DNA of 64,000 nucleotides from CAVVXN01 sp963772585 (GCA_963772585.1 CAVYXV010000010.1:186001-250000), one strand, 5' to 3'; shown: positions 1 to 9,568, counted from the stretch's first letter. Notes: generated from the sequence alone by a model not told the origin. Numbers and translations: made by a program.

Positions 1-996
1 CGCTCATCAGCCGGGTCAAGGTGATGGCCGGTCTCGACATCGCGGAAACCCGACTTCCGCAGGACGGCCGCATCGAGATCATGATCGGCGGGCGCAGTGT
101 CGATCTCCGCGTGAGCACGCTCCCCACGATCTTCGGCGAGTCGTGCGTGATCCGCATCCTCGACAGTCCATCGTCGCCCTCGACCTCATGCAGGTCGGTC
201 TTCGCGACGGGGACTACACGACGGTGAAGGACCTCTCCGCCTCCCGCACGGCATCGTCCTGGTGACGGGGCCGACCGGCTCGGGGAAGACCACGACGCTC
301 TACTCCGCCCTCAACGACGCGAACGACGTCGGGGTCAAGATCATCACCACCGAGGACCCCGTCGAGTACGAGCTGCCGGGCGTGATCCAGGTGCAGGTCA
401 ACGAGGAGATCGGGGTCACCTACGCCCGGTGTCTCCGGTCGATCCTCCGCCAGGACCCCGACATGATCCTGGTCGGCGAGATCCGCGACCTCGAGACCGC
501 GCAGATCGCCGTGGAGTCCTCCCTCACGGGGCACGTCGTGTTCTCCACGCTGCACACGAACGACGCGCCGCTCGCGATCACGCGCCTGCTCGACCTGGGC
601 ATCGAGCCCTTCCTCCTCTCGGCGACGCTCGAGGCCGTCATCGCGCAACGCCTCGTGCGTACCGTCTGCGACGAGTGCAAGGTGACCTACGAGCCGGGTA
701 CCGAGATCCTGATGGAGCTCGGCCTCCGCAAGGAGGACATCGGAGGCAAGCGCTTCGCCTACGGGACGGGTTGCGACGCCTGCCATGGCAGCGGCTACCG
801 GGGACGGACGGGCATCTTCGAGGTCCTGGTCCTGTCCGAGGCCGTGCGCCAGATGATCATCAAGGGGGCGTCCTCCGACGCCATCCGGGAGCAGGCGCGC
901 CGGGAGGGCATGCGCATGCTTCGGGAGGCAGGTCTGCGCGCCATCTTCGAAGGGCGCACGACCGTCGAGGAGGTCCTGCGCGAGACCATGGGATGA
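1..996 (+). CDS. gspE: GspE/PilB-type secretion ATPase, 5' end outside window, two apparent frameshifts
   Basis: This is the C-terminal two thirds of a type II secretion or type IV pilus assembly ATPase, which powers pseudopilin or pilin assembly at the inner membrane. The first piece carries the 'AGLDIAETRLPQDGRI' block. The last piece has Walker A GPTGSGKTTT (nt 268 on), the Asp-box region EDPVEY, Walker B-like ILVGEIRD, the TLHTND His box and a CxxC...CxxC zinc site (CDEC, CDAC). The reading frame changes twice, near nt 165 and nt 235. Each change fits one missing base, and between them the third frame still encodes a sensible bridge (IVALDLMQVGLRDGDYTTVK). It is either a sequencing error or a recent pseudogene. 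It is followed 23 bp later by gspF, its usual partner. Confidence 0.85.
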
Positions 997-1019
997 TGGC
1001 GAGCTGAGGAGGAGCCAGG

Positions 1020-2192
1020 ATGCCGAAGATCTCCCGGGGTTCGGACGGCAAGGGCGGCGCTCGGCGTCGCCCGCCGGGTCGTGGCCCGGCGCCGTCCGGC
1101 GGCGCGGCCCCCCGGCCGCGGCGGCGGCGCGGGGGCAGGGTCTCGTCGAAGGCCTTGACCGACTTCACCAGTCAGTTGTCCACGCTCCAGGACGCGGGTC
1201 TGCCCATCGTGCGCAGCCTGCGGATCCTCGAAGGGCAGATGGACCGTGGGCCCTTCAAGAGCGTCATGGTCGAGGTGACCGAGGACGTCGAGAGCGGATC
1301 GCCGCTGTCCGAGGCGATGGCCAAGCACCCCGGCGTGTTCGACGACCTCTACTCGAACATGGTCAAGGCCGGCGAGGCCGGCGGCGTGCTCGACGTGATC
1401 CTCGCGCGCCTCGCGTCCTTCATGGAGAAGGCCCAGCGCCTGAAGAAGCGCGTCAAGGGCGCCATGACCTACCCGATCGTCGTCGGGTGCGTGACCCTCG
1501 CCATCCTGATGCTGATCATGGTCTTCGTCGTTCCGAAGTTCGAGGAGGTGTTCAAGCAGCTTCCGCAGGCCGGCGAGCTGCCCGCCCTGACCCGTGCCCT
1601 ACAGGCCTTCTCCAAGTTCCTGATCCACCAGGGCTACGTGCTGGTGCTCGGAATCATCGTGTTGGTGGTCGGCCTGCGCCTCTTCGGCCGGACACGCACC
1701 GGCCGGCGGTTGTACGACCGCATCAAGATGAACCTGCCGGTCATCGGTCACCTCGTCCGCAAGGTCGTGATCGCCCGGTTCAGCCGCACGTTCGGCACCC
1801 TCATCGCGTCCGGAGTTCCGATCCTCGAGGCCCTGCAGATCTGCCGGGAGACCGCGGGCAACAGCCTGATGGAGGACGCCCTCGGCAAGGTCGGCGAGTC
1901 CATCTCCGAGGGCGGGACCATCGCGGAGCCGCTCGGCGAGAGCGGCATCTTCGACGACATCGTCGTGAACATGATCGACGTCGGCGAGGAGACGGGCGAC
2001 TTGGACAAGATGCTCATCCGCATCGCCGACAACTACGACGAGGAAGTGGACATCGCGGTGGGCTCGCTGACCTCCATCATCGAGCCCGTGCTGATCATCT
2101 TCCTCGGCGCGGCCGTCTTCGTGATCGTGCTGGGCCTGTTCCTGCCGCTCCTCAAGCTCGTCGAGACGATCGGCCAGACTACGGGCGGGTAG
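1020..2192 (+). CDS. gspF: GspF/PilC inner-membrane platform protein
   Basis: Polytopic inner-membrane platform protein of a type II secretion or type IV pilus machine, the partner of the ATPase just upstream. The 390 residues start with a basic, Pro/Arg-rich cytoplasmic tail (about 1-40). Two T2SSF domains follow, the first beginning at 'LTDFTSQLSTLQDAGLPIV' and the second at 'RFSRTFGTLIASGVPILEAL'. Hydrophobic segments lie near residues 157-178, 205-225 and 352-378. The ATG is preceded by a good Shine-Dalgarno (GAGGAGG about 6 nt upstream), which supports this start although the basic tail is unusually long. Whether it serves secretion or pili cannot be told from two genes. Confidence 0.9.
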   Translation: MPKISRGSDGKGGARRRPPGRGPAPSGGAAPRPRRRRGGRVSSKALTDFTSQLSTLQDAGLPIVRSLRILEGQMDRGPFKSVMVEVTEDVESGSPLSEAMAKHPGVFDDLYSNMVKAGEAGGVLDVILARLASFMEKAQRLKKRVKGAMTYPIVVGCVTLAILMLIMVFVVPKFEEVFKQLPQAGELPALTRALQAFSKFLIHQGYVLVLGIIVLVVGLRLFGRTRTGRRLYDRIKMNLPVIGHLVRKVVIARFSRTFGTLIASGVPILEALQICRETAGNSLMEDALGKVGESISEGGTIAEPLGESGIFDDIVVNMIDVGEETGDLDKMLIRIADNYDEEVDIAVGSLTSIIEPVLIIFLGAAVFVIVLGLFLPLLKLVETIGQTTGG

Positions 2193-2206
2193 CCGCCGGG
2201 CCGGCC

Positions 2207-2240
2207 GGGGCGGGCGCCCCGCCGTGCGGTTCTGCACCGC
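2207..2240 (+). terminator. tandem GC hairpins after gspF, possible terminator
   Basis: Two adjacent inverted repeats follow the gspF stop: GGGGCG/CGCCCC (2207-2220) and GCGGT/ACCGC (2226-2240). Only a short pyrimidine stretch follows, so an intrinsic terminator is possible but not typical. Confidence 0.3.
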
Positions 2241-2376
2241 GGGGCCCTCTTCCGGTCCCGGCGGCGCAGCCGGTGTCGGCGCTAAGTGCCGGGGCGGCAG
2301 GCGCTAGCGTCGGATCTCGTTTCCGGCGCGAACGTTGCGCACGCTGTCCCTCCACGGTGGTGGAGGTGCGCCCAGC

Positions 2377-4014
2377 TTGCCGGAACCGACCGTCCTCCGG
2401 GCCCTCGGGGTTCTCGCCCTGCTTCTCGCGTCGGCGTGCGGCGCGGGCCAGGCGACCACCCCCGCGCCGCCCGCGGGCGCGCCGCCCGAGGCCGCACCCA
2501 TCGACGACGACCTCGTCGAGGGCGATGGCCCCCCCGTCGTGATCGAGGGCCGCGTCCGCTACGAACGTCTCGTCCTGAGCCAGCTCGGTCTCGGTCCGGC
2601 CCTCGAGACGCGGCCCGCGCCCTACGTCGACGTCCAGCTGCGCGGCGCCAACGACGGCCCCTGCTACGCGCAGACGAGCGCGGACGGCGACGGCGCCTTC
2701 GCTGCGACGGTCCGCGCCCCCGACGGCTCCGCCCTCCGCATGTGGGTGCTGGCGCGCACGCGCTACGATCCCGTCCGGGACCTCGTCGTCCACCACGGCG
2801 TGGCGCCCGCCGACGGCGACCACCAGGACCTGGACGTGTTCTTCCACGCCAGCGAACCGTTCGATCCGGCAACGACCACGACCGTCGACCTCGTCGTGCC
2901 CTACCGGCGCGATGGCCCGGAGGACCGGCCCTCCATCGGGTTCGGGATCCTCGACGTGCTCGGCCGCTGCGACGGCTACGTCCGCGCGGCCGCCGGCGGC
3001 ACGTTGCCTCCGTGTCACGCCTACACGCGTGTCGGAAACAACGGCGCGATCGGGACGAGCTTCTACGACCCCGTTCGCGGGGCGATCAACATCCTCGGCG
3101 GGGCCGCGGGAAACCCCGACGGCAGCGACACCGACTACTTCGACGACGCCGTCATTGCGCACGAGTACGGCCACTTCGTGGAGGTGAACCTCGTGCACAC
3201 CCTCTCCCGCGCCGGCGAGCACGGGGCCGGGCTGGTGGAGCCCCCCCTCGCCTGGAGCGAGGGGCAGGCCACGGCGTTCGGCTGCCTCTGTCGCGGCGAT
3301 TCCCGGTACGTGGACACCCTCACGACGACGGGCGGCGCCCAGTTCGACACCGACATCGAGAGCGCGCCCCACCTCGACAAGGGCATCGGCAGCGAGGAGA
3401 CGGTCGCCGACGTCCTCTGGGACCTGGGCGACGGGGCAGGGTCGATCGCCGACGCCGACGGCGACGGCGTCGGCGTTCCCCTGGAGCGCCTCTACGCCGC
3501 GTTCCTCTCGTTCGACCCGGTCTGGGACGCGCCGTACCTGGGGCTCTTCCTCCAGCGTCTCGTGGACCGCGGCGACGCGGATCCGGGCGCGCTCTCGGGG
3601 CTCCTTGCCTTCCCCGAGCCCCGGGGCGTCGCCTTCCCGCTGGAGGGGAACGACGTGTGGCCGGCCCCTCTCGCGCCGCTCGACGTCGTGACGGACGTGG
3701 TGGACGCGACGGGCGCGAACCCCTGCCGGGCCCAGGAGGCGTCCCGGTGGTACGCCCTGGACTTTGCCGCCCCCGCGACGCTCGACGTGGCCCTGGACAG
3801 CCTCCCCGTGGCGGGAAGCGGCGACGGGCTGGAGATCGCGCTGCTCTCGGTGGACGGGCGTGTCCTGGAACGGCGGCTCGCCGATGGGGGCGCCACCGTC
3901 CGGCTGGGGCCCATGGCGTTCGGTCCCGGGCGGTGGATCGTCCGCGTCTCGGCCGACTGCAGCGGGTCCGGGAGCCGCGTCGGCTACCGCCTCACCGTGG
4001 GGCAGGGTCCGTGA
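2377..4014 (+). CDS. secreted zinc metalloprotease-like lipoprotein
   Basis: Predicted exported lipoprotein with a zinc-protease active site. I chose the TTG at 2377 because GGAGGTG lies 8 nt upstream and because the protein then starts with a short hydrophobic segment ending in a lipobox, LLASAC (Cys about 21). A TTG at 2335 is in frame but leaves an odd N-terminus. The region after the signal looks like a beta-sandwich domain. HEYGH (His 262 and 266) is followed by WSEGQA (Glu 295), the ligand arrangement expected of a gluzincin. The last 110 or so residues (from RWYALDF) resemble a prepeptidase C-terminal beta-sandwich. The stop overlaps the next start (GTGA), so the two lipoproteins are probably co-translated. 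I cannot assign a MEROPS family. Confidence 0.75.
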   Translation: MPEPTVLRALGVLALLLASACGAGQATTPAPPAGAPPEAAPIDDDLVEGDGPPVVIEGRVRYERLVLSQLGLGPALETRPAPYVDVQLRGANDGPCYAQTSADGDGAFAATVRAPDGSALRMWVLARTRYDPVRDLVVHHGVAPADGDHQDLDVFFHASEPFDPATTTTVDLVVPYRRDGPEDRPSIGFGILDVLGRCDGYVRAAAGGTLPPCHAYTRVGNNGAIGTSFYDPVRGAINILGGAAGNPDGSDTDYFDDAVIAHEYGHFVEVNLVHTLSRAGEHGAGLVEPPLAWSEGQATAFGCLCRGDSRYVDTLTTTGGAQFDTDIESAPHLDKGIGSEETVADVLWDLGDGAGSIADADGDGVGVPLERLYAAFLSFDPVWDAPYLGLFLQRLVDRGDADPGALSGLLAFPEPRGVAFPLEGNDVWPAPLAPLDVVTDVVDATGANPCRAQEASRWYALDFAAPATLDVALDSLPVAGSGDGLEIALLSVDGRVLERRLADGGATVRLGPMAFGPGRWIVRVSADCSGSGSRVGYRLTVGQGP

Positions 4015-4451
4015 GGCGCGCGCCCGGCCTCCTCCTGCTGGTCCTCGCGTCCGTCCTCGGCGGGGGTTGCGGCGACCACGCGGCGGACGACGGCCACCCG
4101 GCCCACGGGCCCGGGGCCGGCGCCTTCGTGAAGCCGCGTTCCGGCGTCGGGTCGCTCGAGGCCCGCGTGGTCGAGCGCCCGGCCGCCGATCGGGCCGTGG
4201 TCGAGGTGTCCTGGCGCCTCGCGCCGGAGACGAGCGACGCCCTCCTGGAGGCCGTGTGCCCCGAGGGCGCGTGGCTCGTGGAGGGCGCCCTGCGGCGCCG
4301 GCTCGAGCCGGGCCTGCTCGCAGGAACGCTCCGATGGACGGTCGGCTTCGAGGCGGGGCGAACGCTCGACCTCGCCCTGCGCCTGGGCGCGAGGACGGCT
4401 CGCGGCCGGCGAAGCGCGGAGACCTACGTCCGGCTCGCGTCCGTGCGCTGA
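4011..4451 (+). CDS. small putative lipoprotein, partner of the metalloprotease
   Basis: A 146-residue protein starting with GTG inside the stop of the metalloprotease gene (GTGA). The N-terminus is a lipoprotein signal ending in LGGGC (Cys about 20). The rest looks like a single beta-rich domain with no motif I recognise. The tight coupling suggests it acts with the protease, for example as inhibitor, chaperone or substrate anchor; that is inference. Its last 28 bp overlap the convergent acyl-CoA dehydrogenase gene. Confidence 0.6.
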   Translation: MRRAPGLLLLVLASVLGGGCGDHAADDGHPAHGPGAGAFVKPRSGVGSLEARVVERPAADRAVVEVSWRLAPETSDALLEAVCPEGAWLVEGALRRRLEPGLLAGTLRWTVGFEAGRTLDLALRLGARTARGRRSAETYVRLASVR

Positions 4452-6280
4452 CCCTCCGCCACGTGGGGGAGGATCCCCTCTTCCACGCGGCGGTAGCGCC
4501 CCTCCAGCACCCCTTCCGCGACCGCCGCGCCGCGTCGATCCGTCGCGGAGCGGTGGCGCCACAGCGCCGCGATGCCCTCGCGGGCGTGCCGGCAGAACAG
4601 GTCGGCGAGCTCGAAGGACGCCGCGTCCCCACGGGACGCGGCCCGCGCGATGGTCACGGCCATCGCGGTCAGCAGGACCCCCTCGTCCACCAGTCGGCCG
4701 AGGAGCGCCTGGCGGTGTTCGAGGCCGGGGCCGTGGCGCGCCATCGCGTACACGACGCGCCGCGCGAGCTTCCGGCTCCCGCGGTCCACCCCCCGCCACC
4801 ACCGCCCGAGCGGGCGGGGCAGGTCCGGGGGCACCCGCCCGGGACGCGGCAGCGCGCGCCCGAGCCACCAGACGGCGTAGTGCGAGGCCAGCCCCGCGCC
4901 CGCCCAGGCCTTGGCGAGGAAGCCCGCGTCGGGACGGAGCAGCGACCCCGCCCGCTGGAAGTGGGGGTCGAGGGCCTCGCGCGCGAGGAACAGGCGGAGG
5001 ATCTCGCTCGACCCCTCGACGATCGTGTTCAGGCGGGCCTCGCGGAACAGGCGTTCCACGGGATAGGGCTCTTCGCCGCGCGCCGCGAGCGACTCGGCCG
5101 TCTCGTAGCCACGGCCACCGCGGATCTGCAGCGCGTGGTCCACGACCCGGAACCCCGCTTCCGAGCAGAACAGCTTCGCCATCGCCGCCTCGAGGCGGAT
5201 GTCCGTCTCCCCGCGGTCGGCCAGCGCCGCCGCGTAGTCGCAGAACGCCTCCATGGCGAAGACGTGGCTCGCCATCCACCCGAGCTTCGTCGCGACGGCC
5301 TCGTGGCGGCCGATCGCGTCGCCCCACTGGTGCCGCCGTCCCGCCCAGCGCCGCGTGATCTGGAGGCACTCCTTCGCGACGGCCGTGTTCGTCGCCGGGA
5401 GGGTGAGGCGACCGGTGTTCAGCGTGATGAAGGCGAGCTTCAACCCCTTGCCCTCGCCCCAGAGGAGATTCTCCCGGGGCACCTTCACGTCGCGGAACCG
5501 CATCAGGCCGTTCTGGATACCCCGGTAGCCCATGAAGTCGCAGCGGTGGACGAACTCCACGCCCGGGGCATCGCCCTCGACGATGAACGCCGAGATGCGC
5601 TTCCGTCGGCGCCCCCCCGACGTGTCGTCCGGGGTTCGCGCCATCACGATCAGCACGTCCGCCACCGGCCCGTTGGTGCACCAGAGCTTCTCGCCGTTCA
5701 GGATCCAGCCGTCCTCGGTGGGCCTCGCCTCGCTCCGCATCCGCGCGGGATCGCTGCCCACCTCCGGTTCCGTCAGGGCGAACCCCGAGAGGCCCCCCCC
5801 GGCGAGACGTGGGAGGTAGCGCGCCTTCTGTTCCTCCGTTCCGAAGAGGCAGAGCGGCGTCGGCACGCCGATGCTCTGGTGCGCCGACAGCCAGATGGCC
5901 GTGCTGCCGCACCACGAGCCCGCCAGCGCCGCGGCGCGGTTGTAGTTCCCCTGGCTGAACCCCAGGCCCCCGAATGCCGGGGGGATCTTGAGGCGGAACG
6001 CGCCGATCCCGTGCAGCGCCTCGATCGCCCGCTCGGGAAGCCGGCCGTCGCGGTCCACCCGCGAGGGGTCGATCTCCTCCCGCAGCACCCGGGCGAGGTC
6101 GGCGAGGAAGGCGTCCGCCTCGCGCCGGTCCGCGGGATCCTGCTCGGGGAACGGATGGACCAGCTCGCCGGGGAACCGGCCCAGGAAGAGCTCGGCGGCG
6201 AGCGAGGGGCGGGTGCGTGTCCCCTCCCGCGCGGCTTCCGCGATTTCCATGGATTCGGCACGGGCACGGGAGTCCACCAT
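4424..6280 (-). CDS. acyl-CoA dehydrogenase family protein
   Basis: FAD-dependent acyl-CoA dehydrogenase, presumably acting in fatty-acid or branched-chain acyl-CoA oxidation. The order is an N-terminal helical domain ('IEALHGIGAFRLKIPPAFGG'), a middle beta domain with GFALTEPEVGSDPA (FAD/substrate loop) and LNGEKLWCTNG, then the C-terminal helical domain with IRGGRGYET, which contains the likely catalytic Glu, and VEGSSEILR. At 618 residues it is longer than a classical 380-residue enzyme. The extra C-terminal 150 or so residues resemble the extensions of long ACAD families such as VLCAD or FadE types. It is monocistronic and faces the histidine kinase gene across a 77-bp gap. Confidence 0.88.
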   Translation of the reverse strand: MVDSRARAESMEIAEAAREGTRTRPSLAAELFLGRFPGELVHPFPEQDPADRREADAFLADLARVLREEIDPSRVDRDGRLPERAIEALHGIGAFRLKIPPAFGGLGFSQGNYNRAAALAGSWCGSTAIWLSAHQSIGVPTPLCLFGTEEQKARYLPRLAGGGLSGFALTEPEVGSDPARMRSEARPTEDGWILNGEKLWCTNGPVADVLIVMARTPDDTSGGRRRKRISAFIVEGDAPGVEFVHRCDFMGYRGIQNGLMRFRDVKVPRENLLWGEGKGLKLAFITLNTGRLTLPATNTAVAKECLQITRRWAGRRHQWGDAIGRHEAVATKLGWMASHVFAMEAFCDYAAALADRGETDIRLEAAMAKLFCSEAGFRVVDHALQIRGGRGYETAESLAARGEEPYPVERLFREARLNTIVEGSSEILRLFLAREALDPHFQRAGSLLRPDAGFLAKAWAGAGLASHYAVWWLGRALPRPGRVPPDLPRPLGRWWRGVDRGSRKLARRVVYAMARHGPGLEHRQALLGRLVDEGVLLTAMAVTIARAASRGDAASFELADLFCRHAREGIAALWRHRSATDRRGAAVAEGVLEGRYRRVEEGILPHVAEGQRTDASRT

Positions 6281-6357
6281 GCCGCGATCCTACCGGGAGG
6301 TCACCGGGCGACCGCCGGGCGTGAAGAGCGTCGGCTTCGCGGTACCGTGGGCGGGCC

Positions 6358-7899
6358 ATGTCCCTGCGCACGAAGCTCCTGGCTGCCATCCTGGGGCTCA
6401 ACGGCGCGATCCTCCTGCTGGCGCTCTACCTGCTGGTGAGCACCCAGACGGAGACGCCCGTCGCGCCGAGGCCGATGCTCGTGACGGCCCTCGTCCGGTT
6501 GGGCGGCGCGCTCGCTCCCTGCGCGCAGCCCGCGGAGCGCCGGCAGGCGCTGGACCTGTTCACCGATCCGAGACTCCGCTCCGCTGCGGGGGAGTTGTTC
6601 GTCGTCGAGGAGCAGGGGGAGCAGAGCGGCGCCCTGGCGGTGTGGACCGTCGCCCACTACCTGGAGCGCGGCCAGGCGGCGAAGGAGGTCGAGGCGGGCT
6701 CAAAGCGCCAGCGCGCGGAGGACGCCTTCCGTCGCGCCCGCCGCAGCGAGGAGGACGTCCGCTGGGCCGAGGGCGGCGTCCTCGCGGTCGCGGTGCCGGG
6801 GCAGCTCCCGGGCGGCGGTCGGCGCGGGATCGTCTCGTTCTCCGTCGCCCCGCACTCGGACCGCAGCGGCATCCAGCTCGTCTACCTCGTCATGGTCGTG
6901 GGCGCGATCCTCCTCACGACGGTGGCCTACGTGCTGCTCTCGCGCATGGTGGTGAAACCGCTGGGGCGGATCGCCCACGCCGCCGACCGGATCGCCGCCG
7001 GGGACTACCGGATCCGCCTCGAGACCGGGGGCGGCAACGACGAGTTCGACCGCACGATCGCGGCCTTCAACCGGATGGCCCGCGAGATCGGCGAGTACCA
7101 GGGCCATCTGGAGGACCGCGTCCTGAGCGCCCTCGGCCGCATGCGCAAGGCCGAACAACACCTGGCCATCGCGCAGCGCCTCGCCGCGACGGGCAAGTTG
7201 GCCTCCGGCGTCGCCCACGAGATCAACAACCCCCTCGGGGGCATCAAGAACGCGGTGCGCGCGCTCGTTCGCGGCGACCTCTCCGCGGACAAGACGGCCG
7301 AGTACCTCGACCTGATCGCCGACGGCCTGTCGCGCGTCGAGGAGACGGTCAAGAAGTTCCTGAGCTTTACCCCGCGTCGCGTCGAGCCGCGGCCGACGGA
7401 CCTCTCCGGGGTCGCCACGAAGGCGATCGGGCTCGCCCGGCATCGCATCCAGCGGAGCGGGGCGGAAGTGGTCGAGAACCTGCAGCCGTCCCGGCCTGCC
7501 GTCGTGTTCGGGGACCCGCACGAGCTGATGCAGGTCGCGCTGAACCTCCTCCTGAACGCCGCCGACGCCGTCAAGACCGTTGCGCGCGCCCGGATCGAGG
7601 TCACCGTCGAGCGCGGGGAGGAGGAAGCGGTCCTGACGGTCCGCGACAACGGCGTCGGTCTCACTCCCGACGACCAGGACCGCTGCTTCGATCTCTTCTT
7701 CACCACGAAGCAGGTGGGGGAGGGGACCGGGCTCGGCCTGGCCGTCGCCCACACGATCGTGACGAACCACGGGGGCCGGATCGAATTGGAGAGCCGGTCG
7801 GGCGAAGGGGCGACGTTCCGGGTCTTCCTTCCCGTCGAGGAGGGCGACGCCCGGTCGCCCGACGCGAAGAGCCCCGCCGGGGAGCCGGCCCGGTCCTGA
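6358..7899 (+). CDS. membrane sensor histidine kinase
   Basis: Two-component sensor kinase of 513 residues. An N-terminal membrane segment (about 8-27) and a second one (about 178-203) bracket a roughly 150-residue sensor domain. A HAMP-like linker follows. The HisKA helix has the phospho-acceptor in VAHEINNPLGG (His 287). The HATPase_c domain shows the N box (LNLLLNAADA), G1 (VRDNGVGL) and G2 (GTGLGLAVAHTIV) motifs. No response regulator lies next to it, so the partner is elsewhere. The divergent neighbour is an acyl-CoA dehydrogenase, which may be coincidental. Confidence 0.92.
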   Translation: MSLRTKLLAAILGLNGAILLLALYLLVSTQTETPVAPRPMLVTALVRLGGALAPCAQPAERRQALDLFTDPRLRSAAGELFVVEEQGEQSGALAVWTVAHYLERGQAAKEVEAGSKRQRAEDAFRRARRSEEDVRWAEGGVLAVAVPGQLPGGGRRGIVSFSVAPHSDRSGIQLVYLVMVVGAILLTTVAYVLLSRMVVKPLGRIAHAADRIAAGDYRIRLETGGGNDEFDRTIAAFNRMAREIGEYQGHLEDRVLSALGRMRKAEQHLAIAQRLAATGKLASGVAHEINNPLGGIKNAVRALVRGDLSADKTAEYLDLIADGLSRVEETVKKFLSFTPRRVEPRPTDLSGVATKAIGLARHRIQRSGAEVVENLQPSRPAVVFGDPHELMQVALNLLLNAADAVKTVARARIEVTVERGEEEAVLTVRDNGVGLTPDDQDRCFDLFFTTKQVGEGTGLGLAVAHTIVTNHGGRIELESRSGEGATFRVFLPVEEGDARSPDAKSPAGEPARS

Positions 7900-7927
7900 G
7901 GGGGGCCCGGCGGCTCGGCGTGCCGGA

Positions 7928-7963
7928 GCCCGGGGCGGGGGGGGGAAATGCTTGCCCCGGGGC
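7928..7963 (+). terminator. GC hairpin after the kinase gene
   Basis: CCCGGGGC (7929-7936) pairs with GCCCCGGG (7954-7961). No T tract follows, so termination here is only a possibility. Confidence 0.25.
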
Positions 7964-8073
7964 GCCCGTGACCGTTTCGTGAGGGGCGCCGCGTACAGGA
8001 AGGGACCGTGCGCCGGCCGGTGTCGGCCGTCGTCGCGATGCTCCCGGGCGGCGCGCGGGGTCGGGGTGACGCC

Positions 8074-8619
8074 ATGGATCGCAAAGGGCTGATGATCGGA
8101 TTCCTGGCCGGGGGCTGGCTGGCCACCGTGCTCGTCCTGCTCCTGCCGCAGGTGGGGCTGTTGCCCGCCCGGGCGGGAGGGGGGGGGATCGCCCCGCAAC
8201 CGGCGGCTCCCCAGGGTGCGGGTGCCGTGCCGGTGGGCCCCACCGTGACGCCCATCTCCGGCGGGGGCACCCGGGGGATCGTGAACCCCGGGCTCGGCAC
8301 CTCGGACTCGAACAACCGCGCCATCGCGCTCTCCGCCTCCATCGGCGGCGGGGCGAGCGCGGTCTACTACTTCGACACGGAGGCGAACCGCCTCTGCGTG
8401 TACCAGTACACGAACGGGTCGAAGGGAGGACTTCGGCTCCTCGCCGCGCGTAGCATCGAGTGGGACCTCAAGCTCGAGACCTACCGGGACCTGAGCGAGA
8501 AGTCCCCGCAGGAGATGCGCGAGGCCTACGAACGGGCGATGGAGAAGACCGGGGGCCGGCGCTCCAAGGCCACCGTCCTACCCACGAAGAAGGTCTCGCT
8601 GCCCGGCGGGGGCGGGTAG
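8074..8619 (+). CDS. small membrane-anchored protein of unknown function
   Basis: 181 residues from the ATG at 8074: a short basic start, one membrane or signal-anchor segment (MIGFLAGGWLATVLVLLLP), a Gly/Pro-rich linker, then a soluble domain. That domain starts near 'NNRAIALSASIGGGASAVYY' and includes TEANRLCVYQY. An in-frame GTG at 8008 has a better Shine-Dalgarno (AGGAAGG) and would add 22 residues, so the start is uncertain. The domain looks like the compact beta domain seen after a membrane anchor in many small planctomycete proteins, but I cannot name it. A Gly run is encoded by nine consecutive G's near 8188. Confidence 0.6.
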   Translation: MDRKGLMIGFLAGGWLATVLVLLLPQVGLLPARAGGGGIAPQPAAPQGAGAVPVGPTVTPISGGGTRGIVNPGLGTSDSNNRAIALSASIGGGASAVYYFDTEANRLCVYQYTNGSKGGLRLLAARSIEWDLKLETYRDLSEKSPQEMREAYERAMEKTGGRRSKATVLPTKKVSLPGGGG

Positions 8620-8742
8620 CCCCTCGGGTCCTCTCCCGGTCCTTCGGCCCCGAAACCTTGATTCCCCTGCGTCTTTCTGGGATCCTACCGGCCGCGCGCG
8701 ACCCGGTGTCGGCGCTGCCCCTCTGCGAAACGGAGACTTGGC

Positions 8743-9438
8743 GTGGCGAAGTCGAAGAGCGGTGAATTCTACACCTTTGACGAGGTGCTCCGCCAGTTGA
8801 GCATCGACGAGAACCGTCTGAAGCGGCTCGTCTCGGAGGGCGAGATCCGGGCCTTCCGCGAGGGCGACCAGATGCGCTTCAAGCGCACCGAGATCGACGC
8901 CCTCGCCGGCCGCTCCGGGCGAGGCTCGGGGTCCTCGGACACGTCGCTGACGGAGATCACGCTCGAGGACGAGAGCCAGCCCACCGTGGATGTGTCCTCC
9001 GGCGGGGGCGAGACCCTCTCCGACGACCTCCTCGTCGAGGAGGAGCCGGGCGGCATGCGCACGGCGGAGATCTCCAGCCAGGACACCTACATCGACTCCG
9101 GCGACGTCGGCATGTCCACCGAGCCCATCGACTTCACCGAGGACGACGTGGGCGAGGAGGATGTCGAGGAGATCGACGACATCGGCGTGGACCGCCCGGC
9201 GGCCCGCGGCGGTCGCCGCGCCGGTCCGGCACCCGCCACCCGGCGCACCGTCGTCGTGGAGGAGGCGCACACCCCCGTCTGGGTCACCCTCCTCCTGACG
9301 GTCACGCTGATCTTCGCCGTGGCGGGGGCGCTGATCGCCACGAACATCGCGAAGAACCGCTCCAACGGGTTCACCGACTGGGCCGCCGAGAGCCTCGGCC
9401 AGGTCCCGCTCGAGAAGAACCTCAACCTCAAGAAGTAG
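8743..9438 (+). CDS. helix-turn-helix (excisionase-like) protein with C-terminal membrane anchor
   Basis: The first 55 residues form a MerR/excisionase-type helix-turn-helix: YTFDEVLRQLSIDENRLKRL followed by the wing GEIRAFREGDQMRFKRTEI. A long acidic, Ser/Thr-rich region (about 65-160) leads to a basic stretch and one membrane helix (about 182-207). The arrangement suggests a membrane-tethered regulator or a scaffold that uses the HTH fold for protein contacts. It starts at GTG with GGAG 7 nt upstream. It heads a run with the DUF481 and lpxD genes, which points to an envelope role (inference). Confidence 0.7.
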   Translation: MAKSKSGEFYTFDEVLRQLSIDENRLKRLVSEGEIRAFREGDQMRFKRTEIDALAGRSGRGSGSSDTSLTEITLEDESQPTVDVSSGGGETLSDDLLVEEEPGGMRTAEISSQDTYIDSGDVGMSTEPIDFTEDDVGEEDVEEIDDIGVDRPAARGGRRAGPAPATRRTVVVEEAHTPVWVTLLLTVTLIFAVAGALIATNIAKNRSNGFTDWAAESLGQVPLEKNLNLKK

Positions 9439-9568
9439 GGCCGTGGTCGCCCGGGTCGGCCGCCCGGGCGCGGCGCGCGGCGTCATCACGGGAACACCCC
9501 GTCCCCGTGACGAACGCGTGGCTTGCCCGACCGATCCTCCAGCACCCCCGGTGGGAGGATCGTCTGCG

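Noticed and set aside
2179..6401. Long minus-strand frames (about 800 codons each) over the metalloprotease and acyl-CoA dehydrogenase genes
   Set aside because: Low-complexity Arg/Gly/Pro/Ala composition and no motifs; true genes are clear in other frames.
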